NCBI RefSeq assembly: GCF_000422725.1
Contig: NZ_AUGP01000017.1
Span: 248,001-312,000 of the forward strand
Length of the DNA: 64,000 bases
DNA from: Flavobacterium subsaxonicum WB 4.1-42 = DSM 21790
Lineage (GTDB): Bacteria > Bacteroidota > Bacteroidia > Flavobacteriales > Flavobacteriaceae
Reading direction: 5' to 3'
Shown: positions 52,155 to 59,927 of the stretch, piece by piece
How positions within the stretch are numbered: position 1 is the first letter of the stretch
Layout of the letters: every line of letters begins with the position of its first letter
Notes under the pieces: model-generated
The model's database searches: none
Seen by the model: the letters and a program-made list of their open reading frames with translations, nothing else
What the model was told of the DNA's origin: nothing
Translations under genes and position numbers: made by a program

Positions 52155-53849
52155 ATGCAGCTTTCAGAACAAGAAATCATTCGCAGAGAAAAACTGGATT
52201 CGCTGAGAAACCTCGGCATCAATCCTTATCCGGCAAACCTTTATCCTGTAGACACTACGTCTAAGCAGGTTAAGGAAGATTTTTCTGAAGGTAAGAAGGT
52301 GGTTGTAGCAGGCCGTTTAATGTCTATCCGCGTTCAGGGCAAGGCTGCTTTTGCCGAAATCCAGGACAGCGAAGGCCGTGTGCAGGTGTATATTAACCGC
52401 GACGAAATTTGCCCCGGCGAAGACAAAACCCTTTATAACGAGGTGTTTAAAAAACTGATTGACCTTGGCGACTTTGTGGGCGTTAAAGGTGAGCTTTTTA
52501 CTACGCAGGTAGGCGAAAAATCGATACGTGTGCACGAGTTAACGCTGCTAAGCAAAACGCTTCGCCCGTTGCCAATGCCTAAAACAGATGCCGATGGCAA
52601 AGTGTTTGACAGCTTTAGCGACCCCGAACTGCGTTACCGCCAGCGTTATGTAGACCTTGTGGTTAACCCGCAGGTTAAAGAGGTTTTTGTAAAAAGAACC
52701 AAAATGTTTAATGCCATGCGCAGCTTTTTTAACGATAAAGGCTATTTTGAGGTAGAAACCCCAATACTACAGCCAATACCGGGCGGTGCTGCTGCAAGGC
52801 CGTTTGTTACACACCACAATAGTTTAGATATGCCGCTCTACATGCGTATTGCTAACGAATTATACCTAAAACGCCTTATTGTGGGTGGTTTTGATGGTGT
52901 TTACGAGTTTTCTAAGAATTTTAGGAATGAAGGTATGGACAGGACGCACAATCCTGAATTTACTGCCATGGAAATATATGTAGCCTATAAAGACTACAAC
53001 TGGATGATGGAGTTTACCGAGAACCTGCTGGAGCATTGCGCCATTGCGGTTAACGATACGGCCGATGTTACTTTTGGCGAGCACCAGGTTAGCTTTAAAG
53101 CGCCTTATGCACGTGTTACCATGACCGATGCCATTAAACAATATACCGGTTTTGATATTACAGGCAAGACCGAGGCTGAGCTGTTTGAAGCCGCTAAAGG
53201 CATGGGCATTGCGGTTGATGACACTATGGGCAAAGGCAAGCTTATTGATGAGATTTTTGGCGAAAAATGCGAGGGTAACTTTATACAACCTACATTTATT
53301 ACCGATTATCCTAAAGAGATGAGCCCGCTTTGTAAAGTACACCGCGATAACCCGGAGCTTACCGAACGTTTTGAGCTTATGATTTGTGGTAAAGAGGTAG
53401 CCAATGCTTACTCTGAGCTTAACGACCCTATAGACCAGCGCGAGCGTTTTGAGGCTCAGCTAAAACTATCTGAACGTGGCGATGTTGAGGCTGCCCAGTT
53501 TATTGATAACGACTTTTTACGTGCCCTGGAGTACGGCATGCCGCCTACAAGTGGCCTTGGTATTGGTATGGACAGGCTTATTATGTTTTTAACCAACAAT
53601 GCATCGATACAAGAGGTATTGTTCTTTCCGCAAATGAGGGCAGAGAAAAAAGCTGTAGAGCTTACCGACGACGAAAAGGCTATTGCCGAGATACTTAAAG
53701 TAAGCAGCCAGCTTGCGCTTGATGCCCTTAAAACACAGGCAGGCTTAAGCGGTAAAAAGTGGGATGCTGCCATGAAAGGCCTTGCTAAACATGGCCTTGT
53801 AAAAGTTACCCTTGAGGGCGATACTAAAACCGTAGAATTTAAAGGATAA
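52155..53849 (+). CDS. lysS: Lysyl-tRNA synthetase, class II
   Basis: This is a 564-residue enzyme. The N-terminal anticodon-binding OB fold (VVVAGRLMSIRVQGKAAFAEI) is followed by the class II core: motif 1 near FEVETPILQPIPGGA, motif 2 FRNEGMDRTHNPEFTAME and motif 3 GLGIGMDRLIMFLT. After FFPQMR, where E. coli LysS nearly ends, 69 more residues follow (ILKVSSQLALDALKTQAGLS, KWDAAMKGLAKHGLVKV) that look like a small helical or winged-helix module. The ATG at 52155 is chosen; upstream codons in frame overlap the divergent lipoprotein gene. Confidence 0.97.
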   Translation: MQLSEQEIIRREKLDSLRNLGINPYPANLYPVDTTSKQVKEDFSEGKKVVVAGRLMSIRVQGKAAFAEIQDSEGRVQVYINRDEICPGEDKTLYNEVFKKLIDLGDFVGVKGELFTTQVGEKSIRVHELTLLSKTLRPLPMPKTDADGKVFDSFSDPELRYRQRYVDLVVNPQVKEVFVKRTKMFNAMRSFFNDKGYFEVETPILQPIPGGAAARPFVTHHNSLDMPLYMRIANELYLKRLIVGGFDGVYEFSKNFRNEGMDRTHNPEFTAMEIYVAYKDYNWMMEFTENLLEHCAIAVNDTADVTFGEHQVSFKAPYARVTMTDAIKQYTGFDITGKTEAELFEAAKGMGIAVDDTMGKGKLIDEIFGEKCEGNFIQPTFITDYPKEMSPLCKVHRDNPELTERFELMICGKEVANAYSELNDPIDQRERFEAQLKLSERGDVEAAQFIDNDFLRALEYGMPPTSGLGIGMDRLIMFLTNNASIQEVLFFPQMRAEKKAVELTDDEKAIAEILKVSSQLALDALKTQAGLSGKKWDAAMKGLAKHGLVKVTLEGDTKTVEFKG

Positions 53850-53871
53850 CACCTTAAAACTGATATATTGT

Positions 53872-53903
53872 AAAGCTGCTATAAATTTATAGCAGCTTTT
53901 TTT
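53872..53903 (+). terminator. Terminator after lysS
   Basis: AAAGCTGCTATAAA and TTTATAGCAGCTTT form a perfect 14-bp palindrome followed by T. Confidence 0.9.
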
Positions 53904-53956
53904 ATGCCTGTTATTTTTAGATTTACTACTTTAGGATTCAGATTAAAAACACAAAC

Positions 53957-54205
53957 ATGGCTATAAGCAGCGAATACACCTACTGGCACCTAACCCCGCA
54001 CGGGTGGGTAGATGGCAACTCTAAAACCGATTCGGGCAACTGGTCTAAATCAGTGCCGTATGATACTTTTGTGACTGTAAAATATCAGGAGGTATTGGAG
54101 GATGATTTTAGCATTACTAAAACTACCGAACGTACTGAGGTGCGTACCGACACAGCCCGCATACAAGAGTTGGAAGCAAAATTTCCGTTTGAATTTCATA
54201 TATAA
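53957..54205 (+). CDS. Small protein of unknown family
   Basis: This is an 82-residue protein, Tyr/Trp-rich at the start (SSEYTYWHLTPHGWVDGNSK) and charged at the end. It has no signal peptide or membrane segment. It is flanked on both sides by strong terminators, so it is a single-gene unit. Codon use is like that of its neighbours and the frame is clean, which supports a real gene. No function can be given. Confidence 0.65.
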   Translation: MAISSEYTYWHLTPHGWVDGNSKTDSGNWSKSVPYDTFVTVKYQEVLEDDFSITKTTERTEVRTDTARIQELEAKFPFEFHI

Positions 54206-54238
54206 AAAGTAAGGCTGCCATTGGCAGCCTTACTTTTT
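54204..54238. terminator. Bidirectional terminator
   Basis: AAAAAGTAAGGCTGCC and GGCAGCCTTACTTTTT form a perfect 16-bp stem with a 3-base loop. A-run and T-run flanks allow it to serve both converging genes. It overlaps the TAA of the small gene on the left. Confidence 0.93.
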
Positions 54239-54252
54239 ATAGCAATTGAATG

Positions 54253-55014
54253 CTATTTAAAAATATCTTCTATCTTGTTTTGTTGCTTTACCTTGATTAC
54301 AAGCTCTGTAATAGCGATAAGGAAAAACACATAGCCAAAAGTTTGCACATACTCCGTCAGCATTTCGCCAAAACTGGCCGGCATCTCACTTAGGTGTGAT
54401 TTCATAAACACCTCGTCGTTAAACATATACGGCAAAAATATTATAGACAGTACCGCCAGCCATGCAACCGGATAACTCTTAGTTTTAAAGTACATCTCGA
54501 AATCGTGTACCAAAAAATGCCTGTTTCTGTACAACTGCATCCCCGTAAACAAAACAATAACTGCTGCCATTATGCACCATAACACATAGTGCGATGTGCT
54601 TATAAAAAGCGTGCCCTGCTCTATTAAAAGCGCATAAGACCCCAACCCAAATAGCAGTGCAAAAATGCTTTGGTAGCTATCGCTGCGCTTAGAAAAGCTG
54701 TACGCAAAGGCAACAACACTGCACAGCACCAGTAGTACCGTTTGCAGTCCGTCGATTAGCAAATGAGCATTAGTGGTCTTGCCAGAAAAAGCCTGCACAG
54801 CGTCTTCTTTTATAAAAAATACGGCCATAAACAACAGCAATGCGTAAAAAACAGCCTTTTCTATAGACTGTATTGCCTGCTTTCGGGTATCTACCACCCT
54901 GTTAGAGTAAAATATCTTTTGCTTGGCGCCGGCTTTGGTTTTAGTGATAACCTCTGTTGCGGTAACCGTTTTTTCGGTGCCTACAGAAATTTTTGTAATA
55001 ACCCTCATAGTCAT
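54253..55014 (-). CDS. Six-helix membrane protein of unknown function
   Basis: The start is placed at 55012-55014 (MTMRVITKISV); the ATG two codons later is equally possible. The ~253 residues begin with a soluble basic segment of ~55 residues and then six hydrophobic helices: FYALLLFMAVFFI, LQTVLLVLCSVVAFAYSF, IFALLFGLGSYALLI, YVLWCIMAAVIVLFTGM, WLAVLSIIFLPYMF and YVFFLIAITELVIKV. No family is recognised. It lies 107 bases downstream of the outer-membrane barrel gene and may or may not share its transcript. Confidence 0.7.
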   Translation of the reverse strand: MTMRVITKISVGTEKTVTATEVITKTKAGAKQKIFYSNRVVDTRKQAIQSIEKAVFYALLLFMAVFFIKEDAVQAFSGKTTNAHLLIDGLQTVLLVLCSVVAFAYSFSKRSDSYQSIFALLFGLGSYALLIEQGTLFISTSHYVLWCIMAAVIVLFTGMQLYRNRHFLVHDFEMYFKTKSYPVAWLAVLSIIFLPYMFNDEVFMKSHLSEMPASFGEMLTEYVQTFGYVFFLIAITELVIKVKQQNKIEDIFK

Positions 55015-55121
55015 TATAATAAGGTGGTACTGTATAGTAAATTGGTTGTACAAAGATAACTATTCTGTAAGCTTTTTAGTATGCACTACCCTTAACAATA
55101 GTAACTATTTATTAACGTTGG

Positions 55122-56072
55122 CTACAGGCTATAATTAAGATTTACAGACCAGCGGTAGTTGGCCTCTACCCTGCCGCCGGTTAAATTCTGGGTAATAGGC
55201 AGCATGCCGTTAACACCCACAGAAAATTTACCCATACCGGCCTCTACACCCAGCTTGCCAAAAAGGATGTCGCCTTTGGTATCGGGCAGATCTTCGTTAA
55301 ACTGCCTGTTGGTGGCATATACTTCGCCGGCAAGGCCCAATTGGGGTACAATGGTGTATTTGCTGCCTTCAACCATATAAAAAAGCGTGCCGGCATAGTT
55401 AAACTGGTCGCCAAACTGGTAATGCTGGCTGTTCTCGGTCTTAAAAACGTAATTAGCCATGGCGTTAAGCCCCACGCTGCCGTGTTTAACAATATATTCG
55501 GCAGCAAGAATATAATCCCAACTGCCGGTACCCACCTGAAAGCTTGGGTTAACACTGCCGTTGTTAGCGCCATCGTACTTGCCGGTAGGTGCTTTTACAC
55601 CGCCACCCAGTTGCAGGTTCTGGCTAAAGGCCGTGCTGTCGGTTTGGGTTTGGTATACGGTGTAGAGCCCCAGGACGGTAATATCGCCCAGGCCACTAAT
55701 TTCCTGGTGCCCGGTAGCGAGGTTGCGGTTATGAAAGTGGTACGGCACCTGCGCCGACACCTGGAAGTTTTTAAACACCGGCACCCTGGCCCACACCTGC
55801 ATGGTGTTGAAATTTTCATCTACCCAGGGTGAGTTTTTAAAGATACCATCGCGGCTGGTGTAGCTTTGGTAAAAGTAACGGACGCCCACAAAGTTTTTAT
55901 CGATCATAGAGCTAAAACCCATGCCCCCTCCGCTGGCAGAACAGCCGCATGCATCGCAATCATCAAAATCGTACATGTACTTAGCAAAGTCGAAGTCCGA
56001 AAGTGAATCTTTAGGGCTTGCCGAGGCAAATTGAGCGACAAAAAGTAGTAAAAATACTATATAATTTTTCAT
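55122..56072 (-). CDS. Outer-membrane beta-barrel protein, MetA-like transporter family
   Basis: This is a 316-residue exported protein with signal peptide (ends ASAS). The mature N-terminus carries an acidic, cysteine-rich segment, DFDDCDACGCSASGGG (Cys39, Cys42, Cys44). This precedes about twelve amphipathic strands (NTMQVWARVPVFKNFQVSAQ, LGDITVLGLYTVYQ, QLGGGVKAPTGKYDG). The strand pattern fits the putative MetA-pathway-of-phenol-degradation barrel family, often annotated simply as transporter. Its ATG overlaps the stop of the MbnH-like gene by one base, so it is tightly coupled to the metal-linked pair upstream. The cysteine cluster could bind a metal ion. Confidence 0.8.
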   Translation of the reverse strand: MKNYIVFLLLFVAQFASASPKDSLSDFDFAKYMYDFDDCDACGCSASGGGMGFSSMIDKNFVGVRYFYQSYTSRDGIFKNSPWVDENFNTMQVWARVPVFKNFQVSAQVPYHFHNRNLATGHQEISGLGDITVLGLYTVYQTQTDSTAFSQNLQLGGGVKAPTGKYDGANNGSVNPSFQVGTGSWDYILAAEYIVKHGSVGLNAMANYVFKTENSQHYQFGDQFNYAGTLFYMVEGSKYTIVPQLGLAGEVYATNRQFNEDLPDTKGDILFGKLGVEAGMGKFSVGVNGMLPITQNLTGGRVEANYRWSVNLNYSL

Positions 56073-57133
56073 TAGGTTTGGTAATAAAATAACGGATTGT
56101 TTATGTAATCGGTATCGGTAAGTGTTTTTAAAAAGGCGCTGATCGCGTCTTTTTCTTCCTGCGATAGCGGTATACCCAGTGTACCGTTCTGGTTCAAAAC
56201 AGGGTCTAAAGTACTGGAATACAACACTCCACCGGCATAAAAATTAAGCACTGACTGTAACGACCCAAAGCGGCCATCGTGCATGTAGGGTGCCGTAACT
56301 TCTACATTGCGCAGGCTGGGCACTTTAAACTTGTATCTATCTGTAGTAAAGCCGGTTACAACTTCCCTACCCAGATCGTTAAGATTAGGATTTGGCGGTA
56401 AACCGTTGTTACGGAAGGCACTATCGGTAAACAGGTCGGTTTTATGGCAGGTAGCACATTTGGCCTGAAACAGCCCTAACCCCTGCAACTCCTGCGCGGT
56501 AAGGCTGCCGCCCGGCTCGTTGCGTACATACCTGTCGTACCGAGAGTTAGACGACACCATCATCGTCATAAACTGACCCAAAGCCTTTAATATATTACCC
56601 GATGTTACGCCACTACCATCAAAAGCCAGCGAGAACAGCCTTACATACTCTTTATCTACCTGTAACTTAACGGCTATGGTTTCCAAGGTTTCAGCCATTT
56701 CCACAGGGTTGTGGATGGGCACTATAGATAACATTTCCAGGCTGTTAGAGGCTCCGTCGTAAAAATACTCCGCTTGGAATGCCATATTTTGTACTGCCGG
56801 GGCGTTACGCGTACCTACCTGATCGTTAATACCGTGGCTAAAGTCGTGCCCGTGGTGCGTAAAGGCATAACCCTGTTCATGGCAAAAAGAGCAGGATATG
56901 GTGCCATCTGCCGAAAGGCGGCCATCGTAAAACAGCTTCCTGCCCAGCTCAAAACCCTTCTCTGTCGGGTAATTGTACTCAATATCCTGAGCCAGTGGCG
57001 GAAAGTTAGACGGTACGTTAAACGCAAGGCGGTTATTGCTTTCGGCTACAGCCTGATAATCATCGTTGTTACCACAGGAAACAAGCAACAGGCAGGACAG
57101 CGCAAACAGTACTTTGAGGCACTTACTCTTCAT
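56072..57133 (-). CDS. Di-haem MbnH/MauG-family lipoprotein
   Basis: This is a 353-residue lipoprotein (lipobox LLVSC, Cys20) of the bacterial cytochrome c peroxidase/MauG family. Two haem sites are visible: CSFCH at 81-85 and CATCH at 226-230. Typical segments such as FELGRKLFYDGRLSADGTISC and VPSLRNVEVTAPYMHDGRFGSL are present. In MbnH, the methanobactin-linked member, the di-haem site oxidises a tryptophan of MbnP to kynurenine. The neighbouring MbnP-like gene makes the same role likely, though peroxidase activity is the alternative. The ATG at 57131-57133 gives a proper signal peptide and overlaps the MbnP-like gene by 11 bases. Confidence 0.88.
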   Translation of the reverse strand: MKSKCLKVLFALSCLLLVSCGNNDDYQAVAESNNRLAFNVPSNFPPLAQDIEYNYPTEKGFELGRKLFYDGRLSADGTISCSFCHEQGYAFTHHGHDFSHGINDQVGTRNAPAVQNMAFQAEYFYDGASNSLEMLSIVPIHNPVEMAETLETIAVKLQVDKEYVRLFSLAFDGSGVTSGNILKALGQFMTMMVSSNSRYDRYVRNEPGGSLTAQELQGLGLFQAKCATCHKTDLFTDSAFRNNGLPPNPNLNDLGREVVTGFTTDRYKFKVPSLRNVEVTAPYMHDGRFGSLQSVLNFYAGGVLYSSTLDPVLNQNGTLGIPLSQEEKDAISAFLKTLTDTDYINNPLFYYQT

Positions 57134-57947
57134 GATGATCGCCTGCTCCATTGTGTACATGATCTACCTTAAACATTGACAGCGTGTTGTTTGCAATATC
57201 TATAAGGCCCTGCCCACCCATAATAGCCGCACCGGTATTGGCGGTATTAAGGGCATCAAAAAGCCTGATCTTGGTAGCACCATCTAATATAACATTAGCA
57301 TCGGCAATCAGGTGAATGCTTGGGGTTTCGTCAGTCCGTACGCGGGCGGTGTTGGGTAGCGTAAGGGTAATTTCGCGGTAATTATCAGTAGCGGTATTGC
57401 TACCCTGATGTACCTGGAATGTCTTTTCGCCATCGGTTTGGGGCGATGTAAACGTACCTTCAAAATTGATGAATTTATAGCCCGTACTCCATGTCCACGT
57501 TAGTTCGCTGGCAGCGGCCAGGTCCCAGAAGCTTTGCTGGGCGGTTTCGCCCTGCAGATAGCGTTGCTGGTCTACCCCAAGGCCAAACCTTACCTTAGTG
57601 TAATTACCGGCAGGCATGCCCTCTAAATGCACTGTAGTGCTGTTAGCACCCTCGTTTATAATAAAATAGCTGTTCTCTTTAGGATACACCACCTCGGTAC
57701 CATCTTCGGCAATAAGCACAAAATTGCTTACAATATAGTTAAGGCGGTTAATTTTAAGCGACTCGCCGTTAGAGTTGGTGTAGGCCGATGTATTGAGCAA
57801 AAGGTCGTCTCCGTTAACCGAGTTGTCAAAAAATATCTCGGCATCTCCTGTGCCCGATACGGCGGTTGTATCATCATCATTATTACACGATACCAAAGTT
57901 GTAGCCACGGCCATAGCGGCCACAATATGTTGTAGTTTAAATTTCAT
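57123..57947 (-). CDS. MbnP-family lipoprotein
   Basis: This is a 274-residue lipoprotein (lipobox LVSC, Cys21, then NNDDD). The MbnP signature ELTWTWSTGYKFINFEG lies at ~148-165, with Trp151 and Trp153 as candidates for oxidation to kynurenine. INRLNYIVSNFVL and LEGMPAGNYTKVRFGLG are further family segments. The C-terminal tail DHVHNGAGDHHEE is rich in His and acidic residues, a likely metal ligand set. MbnP of methanotrophs binds copper through a kynurenine made by MbnH. The gene is upstream of, and overlaps, the MbnH-like gene. No methanobactin precursor was seen, so copper handling here would be independent of it. Confidence 0.87.
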   Translation of the reverse strand: MKFKLQHIVAAMAVATTLVSCNNDDDTTAVSGTGDAEIFFDNSVNGDDLLLNTSAYTNSNGESLKINRLNYIVSNFVLIAEDGTEVVYPKENSYFIINEGANSTTVHLEGMPAGNYTKVRFGLGVDQQRYLQGETAQQSFWDLAAASELTWTWSTGYKFINFEGTFTSPQTDGEKTFQVHQGSNTATDNYREITLTLPNTARVRTDETPSIHLIADANVILDGATKIRLFDALNTANTGAAIMGGQGLIDIANNTLSMFKVDHVHNGAGDHHEE

Positions 57948-58053
57948 TTGTCTGGAAAAAATTATTAATTAAAGTATAAGCATGCACACAACAGCTATAA
58001 AGCGTTGCGAATGCGAGCACTGATGACACATTAACCATCAGGTAATTAAAACT

Positions 58054-58422
58054 TTAAGAAATAACAAGCGGGGGATGAAACACCGGCGCACAATTTAAAT
58101 GCGAATATAAATTACGGTACACCGGTGTGTTCTTTTTTACTGCATTGGTAAAATGGGCAAAAGTATAATCAGCAAAAGCCTGGCAAAATAGGACTTCGGT
58201 CTCAATATGCGATGATTTTTTTTCAGATAACGGTTTTTCCTGATCGGCGGCTTTGGCCAGCTCTTTCATTAAATGACACTTGCCGTTGCAATGCATTTGC
58301 GGCTTTGCCTTGTTTTCGCACAGCACCTTTGTAATATAATCGTAATTAGCCATGTAGCTAACCACCGGCAGTACTGGCTTTAGCAACATCAAAAAGGCTA
58401 TTATGGTTATAAGATTTTTCAC
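58054..58422 (-). CDS. CNGKC-motif small envelope protein, copy B
   Basis: This is a 122-residue protein with a GTG start. A hydrophobic N-terminal helix (LITIIAFLMLLKPVLPVVSYM) is followed by NYDYITKVLCENKAKPQ and MHCNGKCHLMKELAKAA. Cys35, His44, Cys45, Cys49 and His50 form a compact set of possible metal or redox ligands. The C-terminus ends in VFHPP. It has the same length and the same ligand positions as the copy at 59451-59819. It lies between the AraC gene and the MbnP-like gene. I do not recognise a named family; similar short proteins are present in other Bacteroidota. Confidence 0.78.
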   Translation of the reverse strand: MKNLITIIAFLMLLKPVLPVVSYMANYDYITKVLCENKAKPQMHCNGKCHLMKELAKAADQEKPLSEKKSSHIETEVLFCQAFADYTFAHFTNAVKKNTPVYRNLYSHLNCAPVFHPPLVIS

Positions 58423-58426
58423 AGTG

Positions 58427-58434
58427 CAAAAGTA
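58427..58434 (-). promoter_or_regulatory. -7 promoter box 4 bases before a GTG start (copy B)
   Basis: On the minus strand TACTTTTG matches the -7 consensus and is followed by CACT and then the GTG start codon. The transcript would begin at or within a few bases of the start codon. No clear -33 box is seen. Confidence 0.55.
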
Positions 58435-58545
58435 TAGGGTATCAGGATATAATTATTGGTTACGCACAAGCTATTGCAGTGCCTTTTACGAAAAGCAAAA
58501 CAAATAGATTGATTATCTAAACCAACCGCAGTGTAAAGGTAAAAT

Positions 58546-59412
58546 TTAGGCATTCTGGCTGCGGCGAAACAGCTCCGGCGTTTGCTGGGTCTGCTTTTTA
58601 AAGAAAGTTACAAAATAAGAAGCATGCCCAAAACCCAGCTTATCGGCAATTTCGTTTACCGAATAATTGGTGTAATGCAGCAGCCTGCGCGCCTCTACTA
58701 TAATGTGCCGCCTTATGATGTCGCCCGCCGTTTGGCCCGTTTCTTCCTTACATATCTTATTCAGGTAGTTAGGGCTAACGTTAAGCATATCGGCGTAGTC
58801 TGAGGGTAGTTTCTTTTCTTTAAAATTACGGTCGATCAGCTTTTGGAACAGGTGCATTTTTTCCTGCTTAAGCGTAGGGCTTTTTGCCACCTGCAACGGA
58901 TTATACAACCGCTCCATCTCGAACAAAAAGATGTTTAGGTACGAGCGCATTACCTTTTCGCTCTCCTTGCGTTCTTCTATAAACTCGCCCAACAAAAACT
59001 CCAGCAGCTTTTGCAGGTGGCTGTGTTGTGAGGCAGTAAGCACAATATCCGGCTGTGCTTCCCTCTCTAAAAAAGAGAACTGGCTTAGTATATTGTTGTT
59101 ATAGCGCAACGAAAAAAACTCTTCGGCAAAGCAAATAAGCGTGCCTGTTGCATTTTGGGGTAATTCAAAACTATTTATACAACCCGGTTTAATTATAATA
59201 ATCATTGTGTTGCCTGCGGCAACGGCCTGCCCGTCTATACGCACTTCTCCGCTGGCCCTATCCAGTACAAGAAAGGCATAGAAATCGTGCTTGTGCGGCT
59301 GTGCCAGGATAGGAAATTGTTGCAATAACGACTGCACATTGCCCATCCAGAACTTTTTAGAATGATTACCAAATACGCCAAGGTTGCAAACGGGTACTTG
59401 TACGGTTTGCAT
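58546..59412 (-). CDS. AraC-family transcriptional regulator
   Basis: This is a 288-residue regulator. The N-terminal cupin-like sensor domain contains QPHKHDFYAFLVLDRASGEV. The C-terminal ~100 residues hold two helix-turn-helices (LPSDYADMLNVSPNYLNKIC and SVNEIADKLGFGHASYFVTF) ending in KKQTQQTPELFRR, the standard AraC signature. It sits between the two CNGKC paralogues, 38 bases after copy A and 123 bases before copy B. It is the obvious candidate to control this cluster. Confidence 0.92.
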   Translation of the reverse strand: MQTVQVPVCNLGVFGNHSKKFWMGNVQSLLQQFPILAQPHKHDFYAFLVLDRASGEVRIDGQAVAAGNTMIIIIKPGCINSFELPQNATGTLICFAEEFFSLRYNNNILSQFSFLEREAQPDIVLTASQHSHLQKLLEFLLGEFIEERKESEKVMRSYLNIFLFEMERLYNPLQVAKSPTLKQEKMHLFQKLIDRNFKEKKLPSDYADMLNVSPNYLNKICKEETGQTAGDIIRRHIIVEARRLLHYTNYSVNEIADKLGFGHASYFVTFFKKQTQQTPELFRRSQNA

Positions 59413-59450
59413 GTAATACGGTATTGATTAATGAATAAAACTGTGGCGTT

Positions 59451-59819
59451 TTATACGTTAACCGGCGGCCTGAAAACAGCAACGCTAATTAATGAGGTAT
59501 ATAAATTATGGTAACCAACGCTATTTTTTTGTGTAAAAATAACGGGCAACGCTTTAAAAGTATAATTAGTAGTAGAGGTAAGAAACAGAACTTCGGCCTG
59601 TTGGGTGGCGACTTTTTTGTCTGATGCCGGCTTTTCTTTTTCGGCAGCTTTGGCAAGCTCTTTCATAAGATGGCACTTGCCGTTACAGTGCATTTGCGGC
59701 TTTGCCTTGTTTACGCACAGCTCTTTAACTATGTAGTCATAGTTAAGAATGTACTCCAATACAGGCATAACCGGCCGCGCCAGTAACATAAATACTACTA
59801 TAAAAACAGCATTTTTCAC
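59451..59819 (-). CDS. CNGKC-motif small envelope protein, copy A
   Basis: This is a 122-residue protein whose best start is the GTG at 59817-59819, because this gives the same N-terminus and length as copy B. A hydrophobic helix (NAVFIVVFMLLARPVMPVLEY) leads to NYDYIVKELCVNKAKPQ and MHCNGKCHLMKELAKAA. Cys35, His44, Cys45, Cys49 and His50 sit at exactly the positions found in copy B. The C-terminus ends VFRPPVNV. The frame is open 23 codons further upstream, but those residues are absent from copy B. It is divergent from the CpxP-like gene. Confidence 0.78.
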   Translation of the reverse strand: MKNAVFIVVFMLLARPVMPVLEYILNYDYIVKELCVNKAKPQMHCNGKCHLMKELAKAAEKEKPASDKKVATQQAEVLFLTSTTNYTFKALPVIFTQKNSVGYHNLYTSLISVAVFRPPVNV

Positions 59820-59823
59820 GTTG

Positions 59824-59831
59824 CAAATGTA
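59824..59831 (-). promoter_or_regulatory. -7 promoter box 4 bases before a GTG start (copy A)
   Basis: On the minus strand TACATTTG, a perfect -7 match, is followed by CAAC and the GTG start. The spacing is identical to that at copy B. Confidence 0.6.
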
Positions 59832-59927
59832 CGTGGCACGGGCTGGTTTAAAAAATTTATTGCGGCTTAAATTAAACCTTTTTGCCATTGGGCTGTCTTA
59901 CCTGCATAACTTATTAAAATTAAAATT

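Noticed and set aside
56072..57947. Methanobactin biosynthesis
   Set aside because: MbnP and MbnH homologues occur without the precursor peptide and the MbnB/MbnC enzymes, so this is not a methanobactin operon.
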